The notes below the pieces were generated by a model. It saw only the letters and a list, made by a program, of their open reading frames with translations, did not search any database and was not told the DNA's origin. A stretch of DNA of 9,524 nt from Clostridiales bacterium (GTDB lineage Bacteria; Bacillota_A; Clostridia; Christensenellales; Borkfalkiaceae): assembly GCA_015055785.1 (NCBI GenBank), contig SVHQ01000053.1, positions 1 through 9,524 of the forward strand, in the 5' to 3' direction. Of the stretch, positions 1 to 6,276 are shown in pieces. The position numbers and the translations under genes were made by a program. Position 1 is the first letter of the stretch, and each line of letters begins with the position of its first letter.

Positions 1-735
1 GAAATTCTCAACAGTGACGCGCAAGAAACGGTGGTGACGGGGATAGATATTTCTGAATATAAGGACGAAAAGGGCCGTGATTTGACGGCGTTGATGCTGG
101 CGATTAAAGACGCGGAAACGCGAATAAGGCTTGGCTCGATTGAGGTCAGCCTTATTACGGAAGAATTTTTATCGGCGTTAAAGCAAATAAAACATTTTGC
201 ACCGCAATTCCATTTGTCTTTACAAAGCGGTTCGGATAAAGTGTTGAGGAGTATGAATCGTCATTACACCCGCGCGGAATATTTGGAAAAATGCGAAATG
301 ATTTATCGCACCTTTCCCAATGCCGCGATTACGACGGATATCATTGTCGGTTTTCCGACGGAAACGGAAGAGGATTTTGCCGATTCGTTGCGTATTGTAG
401 AAGAAGCGCATTTTTCGCAAATCCACGCTTTTCCCTATTCACCGCGAGAGGGCACGAATGCGTATAAAAAGTATAAAGAATTACCGTTTGCATTGAAAAA
501 AGAGCGTGTGGAAAAATTGATAGCCAAGGGCATGGCCGAAAAACAAAAATATATCGAACGCTTTATCGGCAAAACGTTAGAAATTGTTCCAGAAAATTGT
601 TACGACGGGTTTACGGAGGGGTATTCGGAGAATTATATTCGTATTTACGTAGAGGGCGAAATGGAAAAACGCCCCACCCATGTACGCGTTGAGCGTCTTT
701 TTAAAGACGGCGTGTTGGCAAAAACATTAGAATGA
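1..735 (+). CDS. mtaB: tRNA N6-threonylcarbamoyladenosine methylthiotransferase MtaB, 3' part
   Basis: Partial at the window edge: frame 1 is open from base 1, giving 244 C-terminal residues of a protein normally about 430 long. The enzyme adds a methylthio group to t6A37 of ANN-decoding tRNAs, using radical SAM chemistry and two Fe-S clusters. Visible are the later strands of the radical SAM barrel (RLGSIEVSLIT, then FHLSLQSGSDKVLRSMNR, then TTDIIVGFPTETEEDF) and, after HAFPYSPREGT, a C-terminal stretch of TRAM type ending KDGVLAKTLE. The SLQSGS and GFPTETEEDF motifs place it in the MiaB/MtaB/RimO family, and the RLGSIEVSLIT block resembles MtaB (B. subtilis YqeV) more than MiaB. The N-terminal UPF0004 domain and the CxxxCxxC cluster lie upstream of the window. 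The HIT gene follows after 30 bases, probably in the same operon. The family is certain; MtaB rather than a sister clade is likely. Confidence 0.9.
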   Translation, partial: EILNSDAQETVVTGIDISEYKDEKGRDLTALMLAIKDAETRIRLGSIEVSLITEEFLSALKQIKHFAPQFHLSLQSGSDKVLRSMNRHYTRAEYLEKCEMIYRTFPNAAITTDIIVGFPTETEEDFADSLRIVEEAHFSQIHAFPYSPREGTNAYKKYKELPFALKKERVEKLIAKGMAEKQKYIERFIGKTLEIVPENCYDGFTEGYSENYIRIYVEGEMEKRPTHVRVERLFKDGVLAKTLE

Positions 736-765
736 CAAATTTGAGTAAATTAGGAGATAGTATAT

Positions 766-1101
766 ATGGAAAACTGTATTTTTTGTAAAATTATCGTAGG
801 GGAAATTCCCTCTCCCAGACTGTATGAGGACGATGAAATGATTATCATTCGTGATATCGAGCCGAAAGCAAAATTGCATTATTTATGCATTCCCAAAACG
901 CATTTTGCGCTCCTTTCCGAAATGGATGAAGCGCGTGCGGAAATTGTCAAGCATTGTTTTGAGAAAATCCCTACTCTCGTGAAAACGCTTGGTTTGCAGG
1001 ACGGTTATCGTATTATCATCAATCAAGGCGAAAACGGCGGTCAGACGGTGCATCATCTGCATATTCACTTGCTTGGCGGCGAACCTTTGGGGGATTTCTA
1101 A
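766..1101 (+). CDS. HIT-family (histidine triad) nucleotide-binding protein, HinT-like
   Basis: A complete protein of 111 residues, the usual length for HinT-type purine nucleoside phosphoramidases, which hydrolyse AMP-lysine and related phosphoramidates in the cytoplasm. The triad HHLHIHLL near the C-terminus (residues 96-103) fits HxHxHxx as H97-H99-H101; the central His99 would be the nucleophile. The N-terminal CIFCKIIVGEIPSPRLYEDD is the standard opening of the family; Cys4 and Cys7 probably bind zinc together with histidines, as in other bacterial members. The start is supported by AGGAG at 752-756, nine bases upstream of ATG. It follows mtaB after 30 bases with no terminator between, as in many Clostridia. 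Physiological substrate unknown. No convincing terminator is seen after the stop. Confidence 0.93.
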   Translation: MENCIFCKIIVGEIPSPRLYEDDEMIIIRDIEPKAKLHYLCIPKTHFALLSEMDEARAEIVKHCFEKIPTLVKTLGLQDGYRIIINQGENGGQTVHHLHIHLLGGEPLGDF

Positions 1102-1201
1102 TCAAAATCCGCTGCGTAAAAAATAAACGTTTAAAATAAAATTATCTGTCAATAATTCCTTTTGTGTTACTTGTCAACAGAGTACGCGAGAGGAATTTTT
1201 T

Positions 1202-1684
1202 ATGTCGATTTTTTTATATAAATTAAAATCTTTTATACAAACGCTCGTTGCTTTAATTTTAGTTACAGGCGTGTTATGCTTTTTTGGGGGGATGAACGTC
1301 AGCCGTTTTTCAACGATAGAGGGGGAGCACGTTTTTTATTTACAATCGGCGTCTTCGCAGGGTTTGCGCAAGGAAAAACTGACCTTGCGTGATTTTCCCA
1401 ATATACGCGGCGAAAGCGTATGTTTTTCTATTTTACAGCAAACGGGAATTAAAAATATGACAGAAAAAGAAGCCGAAAAGATAGCGGAAACAATTGCGAA
1501 AGAATATGACGCGGTCATTTTATTTACGGAAGAGATTGCAGGCATCAAATCCTATTACGCGCACACCCTTCGTTGGCATGACGGCGTGACGTTGGAGGGG
1601 AGAAAGGTCAATTTGCATATCGCTATCCATTTAAAAAACGGCGAGGGGGCAATAGGGAGCCCGATTATTTTTGATGGATATTGA
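1202..1684 (+). CDS. Small membrane-anchored protein, possibly YwmB-like
   Basis: 160 residues, not confidently recognised. Residues about 11-29 form one hydrophobic segment (LVALILVTGVLCFFGG), a signal anchor; the rest should lie outside the membrane. The outer part has a GESVCFSI strand (70-77), an acidic-basic helix (86-102, TEKEAEKIAETIAKEY), and a C-terminal half with VNLHIAIHLKNGEGAIGSPIIFDGY-type strands (136-160). That ending, and the place directly before a spoIIQ gene, recall YwmB (DUF1779), which in Bacillus lies near murAA, spoIID and spoIIQ; the resemblance is from memory and weak, and this protein is clearly shorter. The start has a purine-rich SD (GAGAGGAA, about 1188-1195) seven bases before ATG. 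The 100-base gap upstream holds no promoter that I can support. The gene is real judging from SD, codon use and topology; its function is open. Confidence 0.8.
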   Translation: MSIFLYKLKSFIQTLVALILVTGVLCFFGGMNVSRFSTIEGEHVFYLQSASSQGLRKEKLTLRDFPNIRGESVCFSILQQTGIKNMTEKEAEKIAETIAKEYDAVILFTEEIAGIKSYYAHTLRWHDGVTLEGRKVNLHIAIHLKNGEGAIGSPIIFDGY

Positions 1685-1720
1685 GGTCTGTGTTTATTTT
1701 TAAAGAAATGAAAAAGGTAT

Positions 1721-1750
1721 GTATAAAAGAATTGGTTTGTGGAAAGAATT
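1721..1750 (+). promoter_or_regulatory. Sigma-F (forespore) type promoter of spoIIQ
   Basis: GTATA at 1721-1725, exactly 15 bases, then GGAAAGAATT at 1741-1750. The sigma-F consensus, as I know it, is GYATA-N15-GGNNANAHTR; only the last base departs. B. subtilis spoIIQ is a sigma-F gene, so the match sits where it is expected. Transcription would start near 1757, leaving a leader of about 30 bases. A 7-base inverted repeat (GTATGTA 1717-1723, TACATAC 1751-1757) flanks the core and may be chance. Confidence 0.72.
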
Positions 1751-1770
1751 TACATACAAAACGATTTTTC

Positions 1771-1775
1771 GGAGG
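1771..1775 (+). promoter_or_regulatory. Shine-Dalgarno site fixing the spoIIQ start
   Basis: GGAGG lies ten bases before ATG 1786. The reading frame is open back to a TTG at 1681, but that codon overlaps the stop of the preceding gene, would add 35 residues unlike the family, and would place the sigma-F-like promoter inside the gene. ATG 1786 is therefore the start. Confidence 0.85.
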
Positions 1776-1785
1776 ACAGATAAAC

Positions 1786-2550
1786 ATGAACGAACAGAAC
1801 AACAACGAGAAAAAGACGGAGAAAACACCTGAATCAAAGTCCGCACCCAATAAGACGGGAAAGCCAAAGATAAAGCAGTCTTGGAAGACATGGGCGATTT
1901 GGAGAAAGCTTAGTCGGTTAAAGATGATGAACAAGGAAAAGAAGTTCTATCTGTATACGGCGGTGAGCTGTGCGGCGGCATTGGTGGCTATTGTTATTAT
2001 AGCGGTTGCTATCAGTGCGAACGACGTAGAGCCGCAGGCGGGAATGAATGGTACAAGCAATTCCACCCCTGTGCAGGATTCTTCAAACGGAAACGGGGAT
2101 TCCACAACGGATAACAAACCGGTTATCACCACGCCCGAGGGAATGATTATGCCTGTGGAAGCGGCGGCACTTGGCAGTGATTTTGGCTTTTATTACAACA
2201 AAACGTTGGATTCCTATTACGAACACGCTGGTGTAGATTTTATGGCAGAGGCAGGCACGAAAGTGTTTGCGGCGGAAGACGGCACGATTGAAAGCATTTA
2301 TAAGGACGATTTACTCTCTGGTACGGAAATTGTCATCAACCATGGCAACGGTTTAAAGACGGTGTATCGTTTCGTGAATGAATCGGCAGGCATTAAAGTC
2401 GGCTATAAAGTAAAGAAAGGGGATGAGATTGCGACGGTTGCCGAAGCGAACGGCGATGAATATAAAGACGGACCGCACTTGCATTTTGAAGTGTTAAAAG
2501 GGGAAACCAGCGTTGATCCTTCCACTTATTTGACCTTAGAAGAAAAGTAA
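1786..2550 (+). CDS. spoIIQ: SpoIIQ-type stage II sporulation protein, LytM/M23 domain
   Basis: 254 residues. SpoIIQ is the forespore half of the SpoIIQ-SpoIIIAH channel that spans the space between the two spore membranes and supports engulfment and late forespore gene expression. Seen here: a charged cytoplasmic tail rich in Lys, Asn and Glu (1-53), one membrane segment (about 54-78), a Ser/Asn/Thr linker (85-115), and an M23 domain (about 120-250). The zinc site looks complete: H147 and D151 in HAGVD, H186 in INHGNG, and H231 and H233 in GPHLHFE. B. subtilis SpoIIQ has lost a zinc ligand, whereas clostridial SpoIIQ keeps it, so this one follows the clostridial form and could be an active endopeptidase. 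The alternative is a vegetative M23 peptidase, but the tail-TM-linker layout, the sigma-F-like promoter and the possible YwmB neighbour favour SpoIIQ. A terminator follows 20 bases downstream. Confidence 0.85.
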   Translation: MNEQNNNEKKTEKTPESKSAPNKTGKPKIKQSWKTWAIWRKLSRLKMMNKEKKFYLYTAVSCAAALVAIVIIAVAISANDVEPQAGMNGTSNSTPVQDSSNGNGDSTTDNKPVITTPEGMIMPVEAAALGSDFGFYYNKTLDSYYEHAGVDFMAEAGTKVFAAEDGTIESIYKDDLLSGTEIVINHGNGLKTVYRFVNESAGIKVGYKVKKGDEIATVAEANGDEYKDGPHLHFEVLKGETSVDPSTYLTLEEK

Positions 2551-2570
2551 AATTTAATTGGTGTATAAAG

Positions 2571-2607
2571 ACGGACAAAGCGTGTGTATGCGCCTTGTTC
2601 GTTTTTT
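2571..2607 (+). terminator. Rho-independent terminator after spoIIQ
   Basis: Arms 2571-2582 (ACGGACAAAGCG) and 2591-2602 (CGCCTTGTTCGT) pair over 12 positions with one G-U and one A-C mismatch, loop of 8, and six T at 2602-2607. It separates spoIIQ from the metallopeptidase gene. Confidence 0.85.
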
Positions 2608-2612
2608 GTTAA

Positions 2613-2641
2613 GTATAATCGTGTTTTTTCAATCATACAAT
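2613..2641 (+). promoter_or_regulatory. Candidate sigma-E (mother-cell) type promoter of the M1 peptidase
   Basis: CATACAAT at 2634-2641 is an exact fit to the sigma-E -10 element CATACANT; 14 bases upstream GTATAAT (2613-2619) matches five of seven positions of the -35 element KMATATT. With the following A, the -10 also fits sigma-K (CATANNNTA). It sits just past the spoIIQ terminator and about 45 bases before the start codon. Seen by eye only; AT-rich DNA can yield such matches by chance. Confidence 0.5.
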
Positions 2642-2686
2642 AGAATAACGAAGATGAAAGTAGGCTGTTTTTGAGGAGGGTATTGT

Positions 2687-4141
2687 ATGAAAAAAATTTG
2701 GGGTTGGACGTTTATTTTTATATTTATATTCTCCTCATTATGTTTTTGCGGCGGATGCAAAAAAACGGAAAATGGGCATAGCAGGTATGAGATCATTGCC
2801 GAATATGTGCCTGAAAATAAGACGTTGACGGGTGTGGTGAAAGTGTTGTTTGAAAACGTAACGGACAACGAATTATCTGTCTTAAAATTTCAATTATATC
2901 CCAATGCATATCGCAAAGATGCCTTGTATCGGCCTGTTTCTACTACGTGTACAACTACCGCTTATTATGCAGGAGAGAGCTATGGCGAGATGGTTATTTC
3001 CAGTGTAAATGGTGCAAAAAATTGGGAAATTATGGGAGAGGACATGAATATTTTATACGTGTTCCTCGAAAAATCACTTTTTCCGCATGATAAAGTTGTT
3101 TTGGATATCGGTTTTATGACAAAACTTGCAAACGTGAACCATCGAACGGGCGTTACGAAACATACTGTTAATCTCGGAAATTTTTATCCAATTCTATGTG
3201 GCATCAAACATGATGGCTTTGCGGAAACTGCCTATTATTCGAATGGCGACCCCTTTTACAGTTCATGCAGTGATTATAGAATGACGCTCACTGTACCCAA
3301 AGAATATGAAGTGGCTTCTACGGGTAAAACTACGGAAGAGAGAGTGTTGGAAAGTAAGAAGGTGTATACCATGTACGCGATGAATGTGCGCGATTTTGCC
3401 GTTGTGCTGTCGGGGAACTATCGCATTTCCAGCACAAAAAGCGGGGAAACTACCATTTCTTATTACTATTATGTGGACGAAACACCAATAGAAACACTTG
3501 CAACGATCAAGGAAGCGTTTGAATATTACGAAGGGGTGTTTGGAAAATATCCGTATGAAACGTATGCGGTGGCGCAAACGGGTTTTTGTATGGGCGGTAT
3601 GGAATATCCCTGCCTTGTTATGATTGCAGACGATTTAAAAAAACAGGAACAAGCGCGTGTTATTGCGCATGAAACGGCGCATCAATGGTGGTATAGCGCG
3701 GTGGGGAGCGACCAGATAGAAAATGCTTGGCAGGACGAGGGGATGGCGGAGTATGCTACGATTATGTTCTTTGAAAATTATGAAAAGTATGGCTATGTAC
3801 GCGAGGATATGGTGACGGCGGCATTAAAGGAATACCGTTCCTATTACGATATTTATGGGAGCGTGCTTGGGCGCACGGACACGTGCATGACCCGTCATTT
3901 AAAGGATTACATAAGCGATTATGAATATCGCTGTCTTTCGTACGACAAGTCGGTTGTTATGTTCGATACCTTGCGTAAGAGCGTAGGGGATAAAAAATTT
4001 CTCGCTGGCTTAAAGAAATATTATGCGCAAAATAAGTATGGCATAGCTACGCCTGAAAATTTAATTGGTTGTTTTGAAAAGGTGGGATTGGATGTTGGCG
4101 GCTTTTTTGAAAGTTTTTTAAAAGGGAAAGCGATTTTGTGA
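2687..4141 (+). CDS. Lipoprotein M1-family zinc metallopeptidase (gluzincin)
   Basis: 484 residues. The N-terminus is a lipoprotein-like signal: MKKIW, a Phe/Ile core, then CGGC with Cys24 as the likely lipidated residue; the box is not ideal. Residues about 35-250 form the beta-rich N-terminal domain of M1 enzymes. The catalytic domain has GGMEY (303-307), the M1 substrate-binding signature in which GAMEN is the common form; HETAH (328-332) with E351 exactly 18 residues on, giving zinc ligands H328, H332 and E351 and catalytic E329; and Y419 in LSYDKSVVMFDTLR, at the place of the transition-state tyrosine. It ends soon after, so the large C-terminal helical domain of classical aminopeptidases is missing. 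The gene starts at ATG 2687 with GAGGAGG at 2673-2679. It should act outside the membrane on peptides; substrate unknown. It stands alone between a terminator and the FmdB promoter. A role in sporulation is possible from the sigma-E-like promoter but unproven. Confidence 0.93.
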   Translation: MKKIWGWTFIFIFIFSSLCFCGGCKKTENGHSRYEIIAEYVPENKTLTGVVKVLFENVTDNELSVLKFQLYPNAYRKDALYRPVSTTCTTTAYYAGESYGEMVISSVNGAKNWEIMGEDMNILYVFLEKSLFPHDKVVLDIGFMTKLANVNHRTGVTKHTVNLGNFYPILCGIKHDGFAETAYYSNGDPFYSSCSDYRMTLTVPKEYEVASTGKTTEERVLESKKVYTMYAMNVRDFAVVLSGNYRISSTKSGETTISYYYYVDETPIETLATIKEAFEYYEGVFGKYPYETYAVAQTGFCMGGMEYPCLVMIADDLKKQEQARVIAHETAHQWWYSAVGSDQIENAWQDEGMAEYATIMFFENYEKYGYVREDMVTAALKEYRSYYDIYGSVLGRTDTCMTRHLKDYISDYEYRCLSYDKSVVMFDTLRKSVGDKKFLAGLKKYYAQNKYGIATPENLIGCFEKVGLDVGGFFESFLKGKAIL

Positions 4142-4197
4142 TTTTAATTGGAGATGCGGCTTGAAACAAGAAAAATTCTTATCTGCTTAAAAAACGG

Positions 4198-4226
4198 TTG
4201 CCAAAAAAAGCGTAAAGGGGTATAAT
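4198..4226 (+). promoter_or_regulatory. Sigma-A type promoter of the FmdB-like gene
   Basis: TTGCCA at 4198-4203, a 17-base spacer, and a perfect TATAAT at 4221-4226. The start codon follows 31 bases after the -10, so the leader is short. This is one of the two best housekeeping promoters in the window. Confidence 0.85.
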
Positions 4227-4243
4227 AAGCATAGAAAAAGAGA

Positions 4244-4249
4244 AAGGAG
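4244..4249 (+). promoter_or_regulatory. Shine-Dalgarno site deciding the FmdB-like start
   Basis: AAGGAG ends two bases before ATG 4252 but eight bases before ATG 4258. The second ATG gives MPFLQYKC, the usual FmdB opening (MPxYxYxC), so 4258 is chosen. Confidence 0.8.
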
Positions 4250-4257
4250 AGATGTGT

Positions 4258-4452
4258 ATGCCCTTTTTACAATATAAGTGCACAAAATGCGGAAAACGCT
4301 TTGAGGAATTGGTGAAAGTATATACGGATAAAGTGGTTTGTCCCGATTGCGGCGGAGAGACCGAACGCGATTATGCGGGCACCATGTATTCGTCTACGGG
4401 AAAAACGACGAAAAAATGCTCGGGTAATTGTAAGACGTGCAGCGGTTGTTAA
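4258..4452 (+). CDS. FmdB-family zinc ribbon protein
   Basis: 64 residues. FmdB-type proteins are small cytoplasmic zinc ribbons; the name comes from a putative regulator of formamidase, and their job in most bacteria is unknown. The ribbon has two knuckles, C8-TK-C11 and C28-PD-C31, with the typical flanks MPFLQYKCTKCGKRFE and VVCPDCGG. After a Ser/Thr/Lys-rich linker the protein ends in a second cluster of four cysteines (C54, C58, C61, C64: CSGNCKTCSGC), a tail often seen in Firmicutes members and possibly a second metal site. It is a one-gene unit with a strong promoter and a terminator about 90 bases past the stop. Confidence 0.88.
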   Translation: MPFLQYKCTKCGKRFEELVKVYTDKVVCPDCGGETERDYAGTMYSSTGKTTKKCSGNCKTCSGC

Positions 4453-4544
4453 AGCATGCCGATTTTTTAAGGCAAGGCACTTTGCTCATAGAAAAGTAGG
4501 CTATGGATTATATAATATTATGATAAAATAAGATAAAATAAGGA

Positions 4545-4575
4545 AGTCGACCGCAAGAAGGGGCGGCTTTTTTTT
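4545..4575 (+). terminator. Rho-independent terminator after the FmdB-like gene
   Basis: AGTCG (4545-4549) pairs with CGGCT (4564-4568), and CC (4551-4552) with GG (4561-4562) across an A-G mismatch. Eight T (4568-4575) follow at once. The stem is short but the T run and the position after an isolated gene support it. The AT-rich stretch 4453-4544 before it shows nothing else that I can support. Confidence 0.7.
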
Positions 4576-4622
4576 GTGCTATTCTTGTGTTTTTGCCTAT
4601 AATTGTTGTTATCTATAAATTT

Positions 4623-4648
4623 AAAAATTTAAAAAAATTTCAAAAAAA
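4623..4648 (+). other. Phased A-tracts upstream of the ECF-type promoter
   Basis: Three A-tracts (4623-4627, 4631-4637, 4642-4648) have centres about 9 and 11 bases apart, near one helical turn. They end five bases before the AACC element. Such DNA is intrinsically bent and can act as an UP element. Confidence 0.55.
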
Positions 4649-4652
4649 TCCC

Positions 4653-4678
4653 AACCGTTCTATTTTTTGATGTGTCTA
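4653..4678 (+). promoter_or_regulatory. Candidate ECF sigma promoter of the RsgI-like operon
   Basis: AACC (4653-4656), 17 bases, then GTCTA (4674-4678): the AAC...GTC layout typical of ECF sigma factors (compare sigma-X/sigma-M of B. subtilis, AAC...CGTC). No good sigma-A promoter is seen in 4576-4747. It precedes an operon that encodes an ECF factor, which commonly controls itself. The leader would be about 60 bases, ending in the SD AAGGAAGG (4733-4740). Confidence 0.55.
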
Positions 4679-4747
4679 TATGGGTGTAAAGGCAAAACGA
4701 GTAGGTTGCGCTGAAAGAAATTTATCAAGAGAAAGGAAGGAAAAATC

Positions 4748-6232
4748 ATGAAAGAAAAAATGCAAAAATTTTTTACGTTGACATTGGCGGCTTGTATGAT
4801 GTTTTCGTTTGCGGCGTGCAATCAAGGCTTTGTAGACGACAATAAGAACAATAATAATCAAGCAACAAAAGGGGAATATTCCTATCTTGCCATTGATATC
4901 AATCCTTCTATTGAACTCGTAGTGAAAGATTTGATTGTGGTGGAAGTGAAGGCTTGCAATGAAGATGCAGCTGTTTTGCTTAGTGGGGAAGATTTTTCGG
5001 GCATGACAGTGGAAGAAGTTAGCCAAAGCATTGTAGAGCTTGCAGAGGATTTAGGGTATTTAACGGAAGAAAATTATGACGTGAAAATCACCGTTTCTGC
5101 CGATAGTGAAGAATCGATACAATCGATTGTAAAATGGGCGAGCCAAGGCGCGCAAAAGGGGAGCGATTTGGCGAAAATCAACAATGCGCCTCGTTCGGCG
5201 GATGAACGCAAAGTGAAGGAATTGCAGGCAGAGGATGCTATGAAATATAAGGATCTCACGCCCGCAAAGCTTAGATTAATTGAAGCGATTATGAAATATG
5301 ACGAGGAAATGACCTATGAAATCGGTGCGACGTTAAAGGTGAGCGAGCTTGCGGATATGTTGGAGGATTACGCGAAGGCGTATGGGGACATCGTAGGCGA
5401 AGAGTTGGAAGCATTGTTTGAACAGGCTTGGAAAAACCTTAAAAATTTAGCAAAGGATAAGATTGCCGAATATTATGGCGAGGAATATCAAGCGGCGTGG
5501 GAACGTTACGTGGCGCTTGAAAAGGTGGCAAGAGAAATCGAGCATAAGGCGAAAAATATTCCCATTTCCGAAGAGGATATGCTGGCGATTATAGCCCTTC
5601 TCGAATCGCAAAAGGAACAAATGACTCCGAGTGATATGCCGCAAGCGCCTAACATGAACGAAAATCCCAATGCGAATGAAACATCTAAGGATGTGAACGA
5701 TGATACGCAAACAAAGGAACCTGCTCAAGAAGATGATAAGGACATGGAGTTTGGTTACGATGGCGGATTTGGAAATAAGGACGATATGCACGGCGAGGCA
5801 AACAAACATGGCGATTGGCGTGTAGAGGATTACGATGATTATTTCGACAGACATCACCATGACAAATGGAACGATGATAAATTTGAAGAAATTGAAGAAC
5901 AAATTGAAGCGATTTTGGAAAAGTATGATGAAGATGCTTACCTTTTGACGGAAGATGACCTTGCAGCGATTGCTTTGGCTTGGGGTGAAGCGTTGGAGCT
6001 GGAAACTTTTGAAGATTTAGAGGATTTCTTAGACGAAGAAAAAGAAAAATTGGAAGAATTGAGAAGAGAAGCAGAAGAGACCCTTCGAATGGAAGATAAA
6101 ATCACGATAGAAATTATGGAAGAAGCCTCTAAACAGTGGAAGAAAAAAGCGCACAACGAAATTAAGGAACAAATCGAGAAATTGCAAGAAGAATGGAAGG
6201 CGCTAAAAGAAGAAAAGAAAGGTAAGAGATAA
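4748..6232 (+). CDS. Acidic lipoprotein with RsgI-type ectodomain
   Basis: 494 residues, first gene of a three-gene operon. The signal peptide ends in FAAC, with Cys24 lipidated; a short Asn-rich linker follows. Residues about 44-130 are an RsgI middle-type domain: YSYLAIDINPSIELVV (44-59), a V-x-x-V-x-x-x-N-x-D stretch (64-73) and a helix ending DLGYL (101-105). D50-I-N52-P53-S-I-E56 is the motif at which RsgI proteins split between Asn and Pro. Residues 165-205 hold the later RsgI block (KLRLIEA, then KVSELADML). Residues 235-290 are helical; 300-400 are Asp/Glu-rich and disordered, with a His cluster (H348, H354, H369-H371); 376-494 is a highly charged probable coiled coil. It has no anti-sigma part and no membrane segment beyond the signal. 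It should sit outside the membrane beside the anti-sigma factor encoded two genes on, whose ectodomain is colinear with it. Role inferred: partner, competitor or sensor for that protein. ATG 4748 has a good SD. Confidence 0.85.
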   Translation: MKEKMQKFFTLTLAACMMFSFAACNQGFVDDNKNNNNQATKGEYSYLAIDINPSIELVVKDLIVVEVKACNEDAAVLLSGEDFSGMTVEEVSQSIVELAEDLGYLTEENYDVKITVSADSEESIQSIVKWASQGAQKGSDLAKINNAPRSADERKVKELQAEDAMKYKDLTPAKLRLIEAIMKYDEEMTYEIGATLKVSELADMLEDYAKAYGDIVGEELEALFEQAWKNLKNLAKDKIAEYYGEEYQAAWERYVALEKVAREIEHKAKNIPISEEDMLAIIALLESQKEQMTPSDMPQAPNMNENPNANETSKDVNDDTQTKEPAQEDDKDMEFGYDGGFGNKDDMHGEANKHGDWRVEDYDDYFDRHHHDKWNDDKFEEIEEQIEAILEKYDEDAYLLTEDDLAAIALAWGEALELETFEDLEDFLDEEKEKLEELRREAEETLRMEDKITIEIMEEASKQWKKKAHNEIKEQIEKLQEEWKALKEEKKGKR

Positions 6233-6249
6233 TCGCTTTTACATTACAA

Positions 6250-6276
6250 GGAGTGGGGTGTGAATCATTCCACTCC
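6250..6276 (+). promoter_or_regulatory. Hairpin enclosing the SD and GTG start of the sigma gene
   Basis: GGAGTGG (6250-6256) and CCACTCC (6270-6276) are perfect 7-base inverted repeats with a 13-base loop. The left arm takes up part of the SD AAGGAG (6248-6253), and GTG 6260 is in the loop. No T run follows, so it is not a terminator. It could limit translation of the sigma factor. Confidence 0.55.

Noticed and set aside
1681..1785. N-terminal extension of SpoIIQ from a TTG codon
   Set aside because: The TTG overlaps the stop of the gene before it, has no SD of its own, and the added frame contains the sigma-F-like promoter and the SD of ATG 1786.
4168..4180. AAGAA-AAA-TTCTT as terminator of the M1 peptidase gene
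   Set aside because: Five weak A/T-rich pairs with no T run after it.
4482..4516. TTGCTC and TATAAT as a second promoter before the lipoprotein operon
   Set aside because: The spacer is 23 bases, too long, and the terminator at 4545-4575 lies between it and the operon.
5447..5902. Minus-strand open frame of 151 codons
   Set aside because: It is antisense to the lipoprotein gene; its Ile/Phe/Val richness is what reverse reading of Glu/Lys/Asp codons gives, and it has no convincing SD.
6250..6276. The GGAGTGG/CCACTCC repeat as a terminator within the operon
   Set aside because: It is followed by GTCCCCCC and not by T residues, and it overlaps the SD of the next gene.
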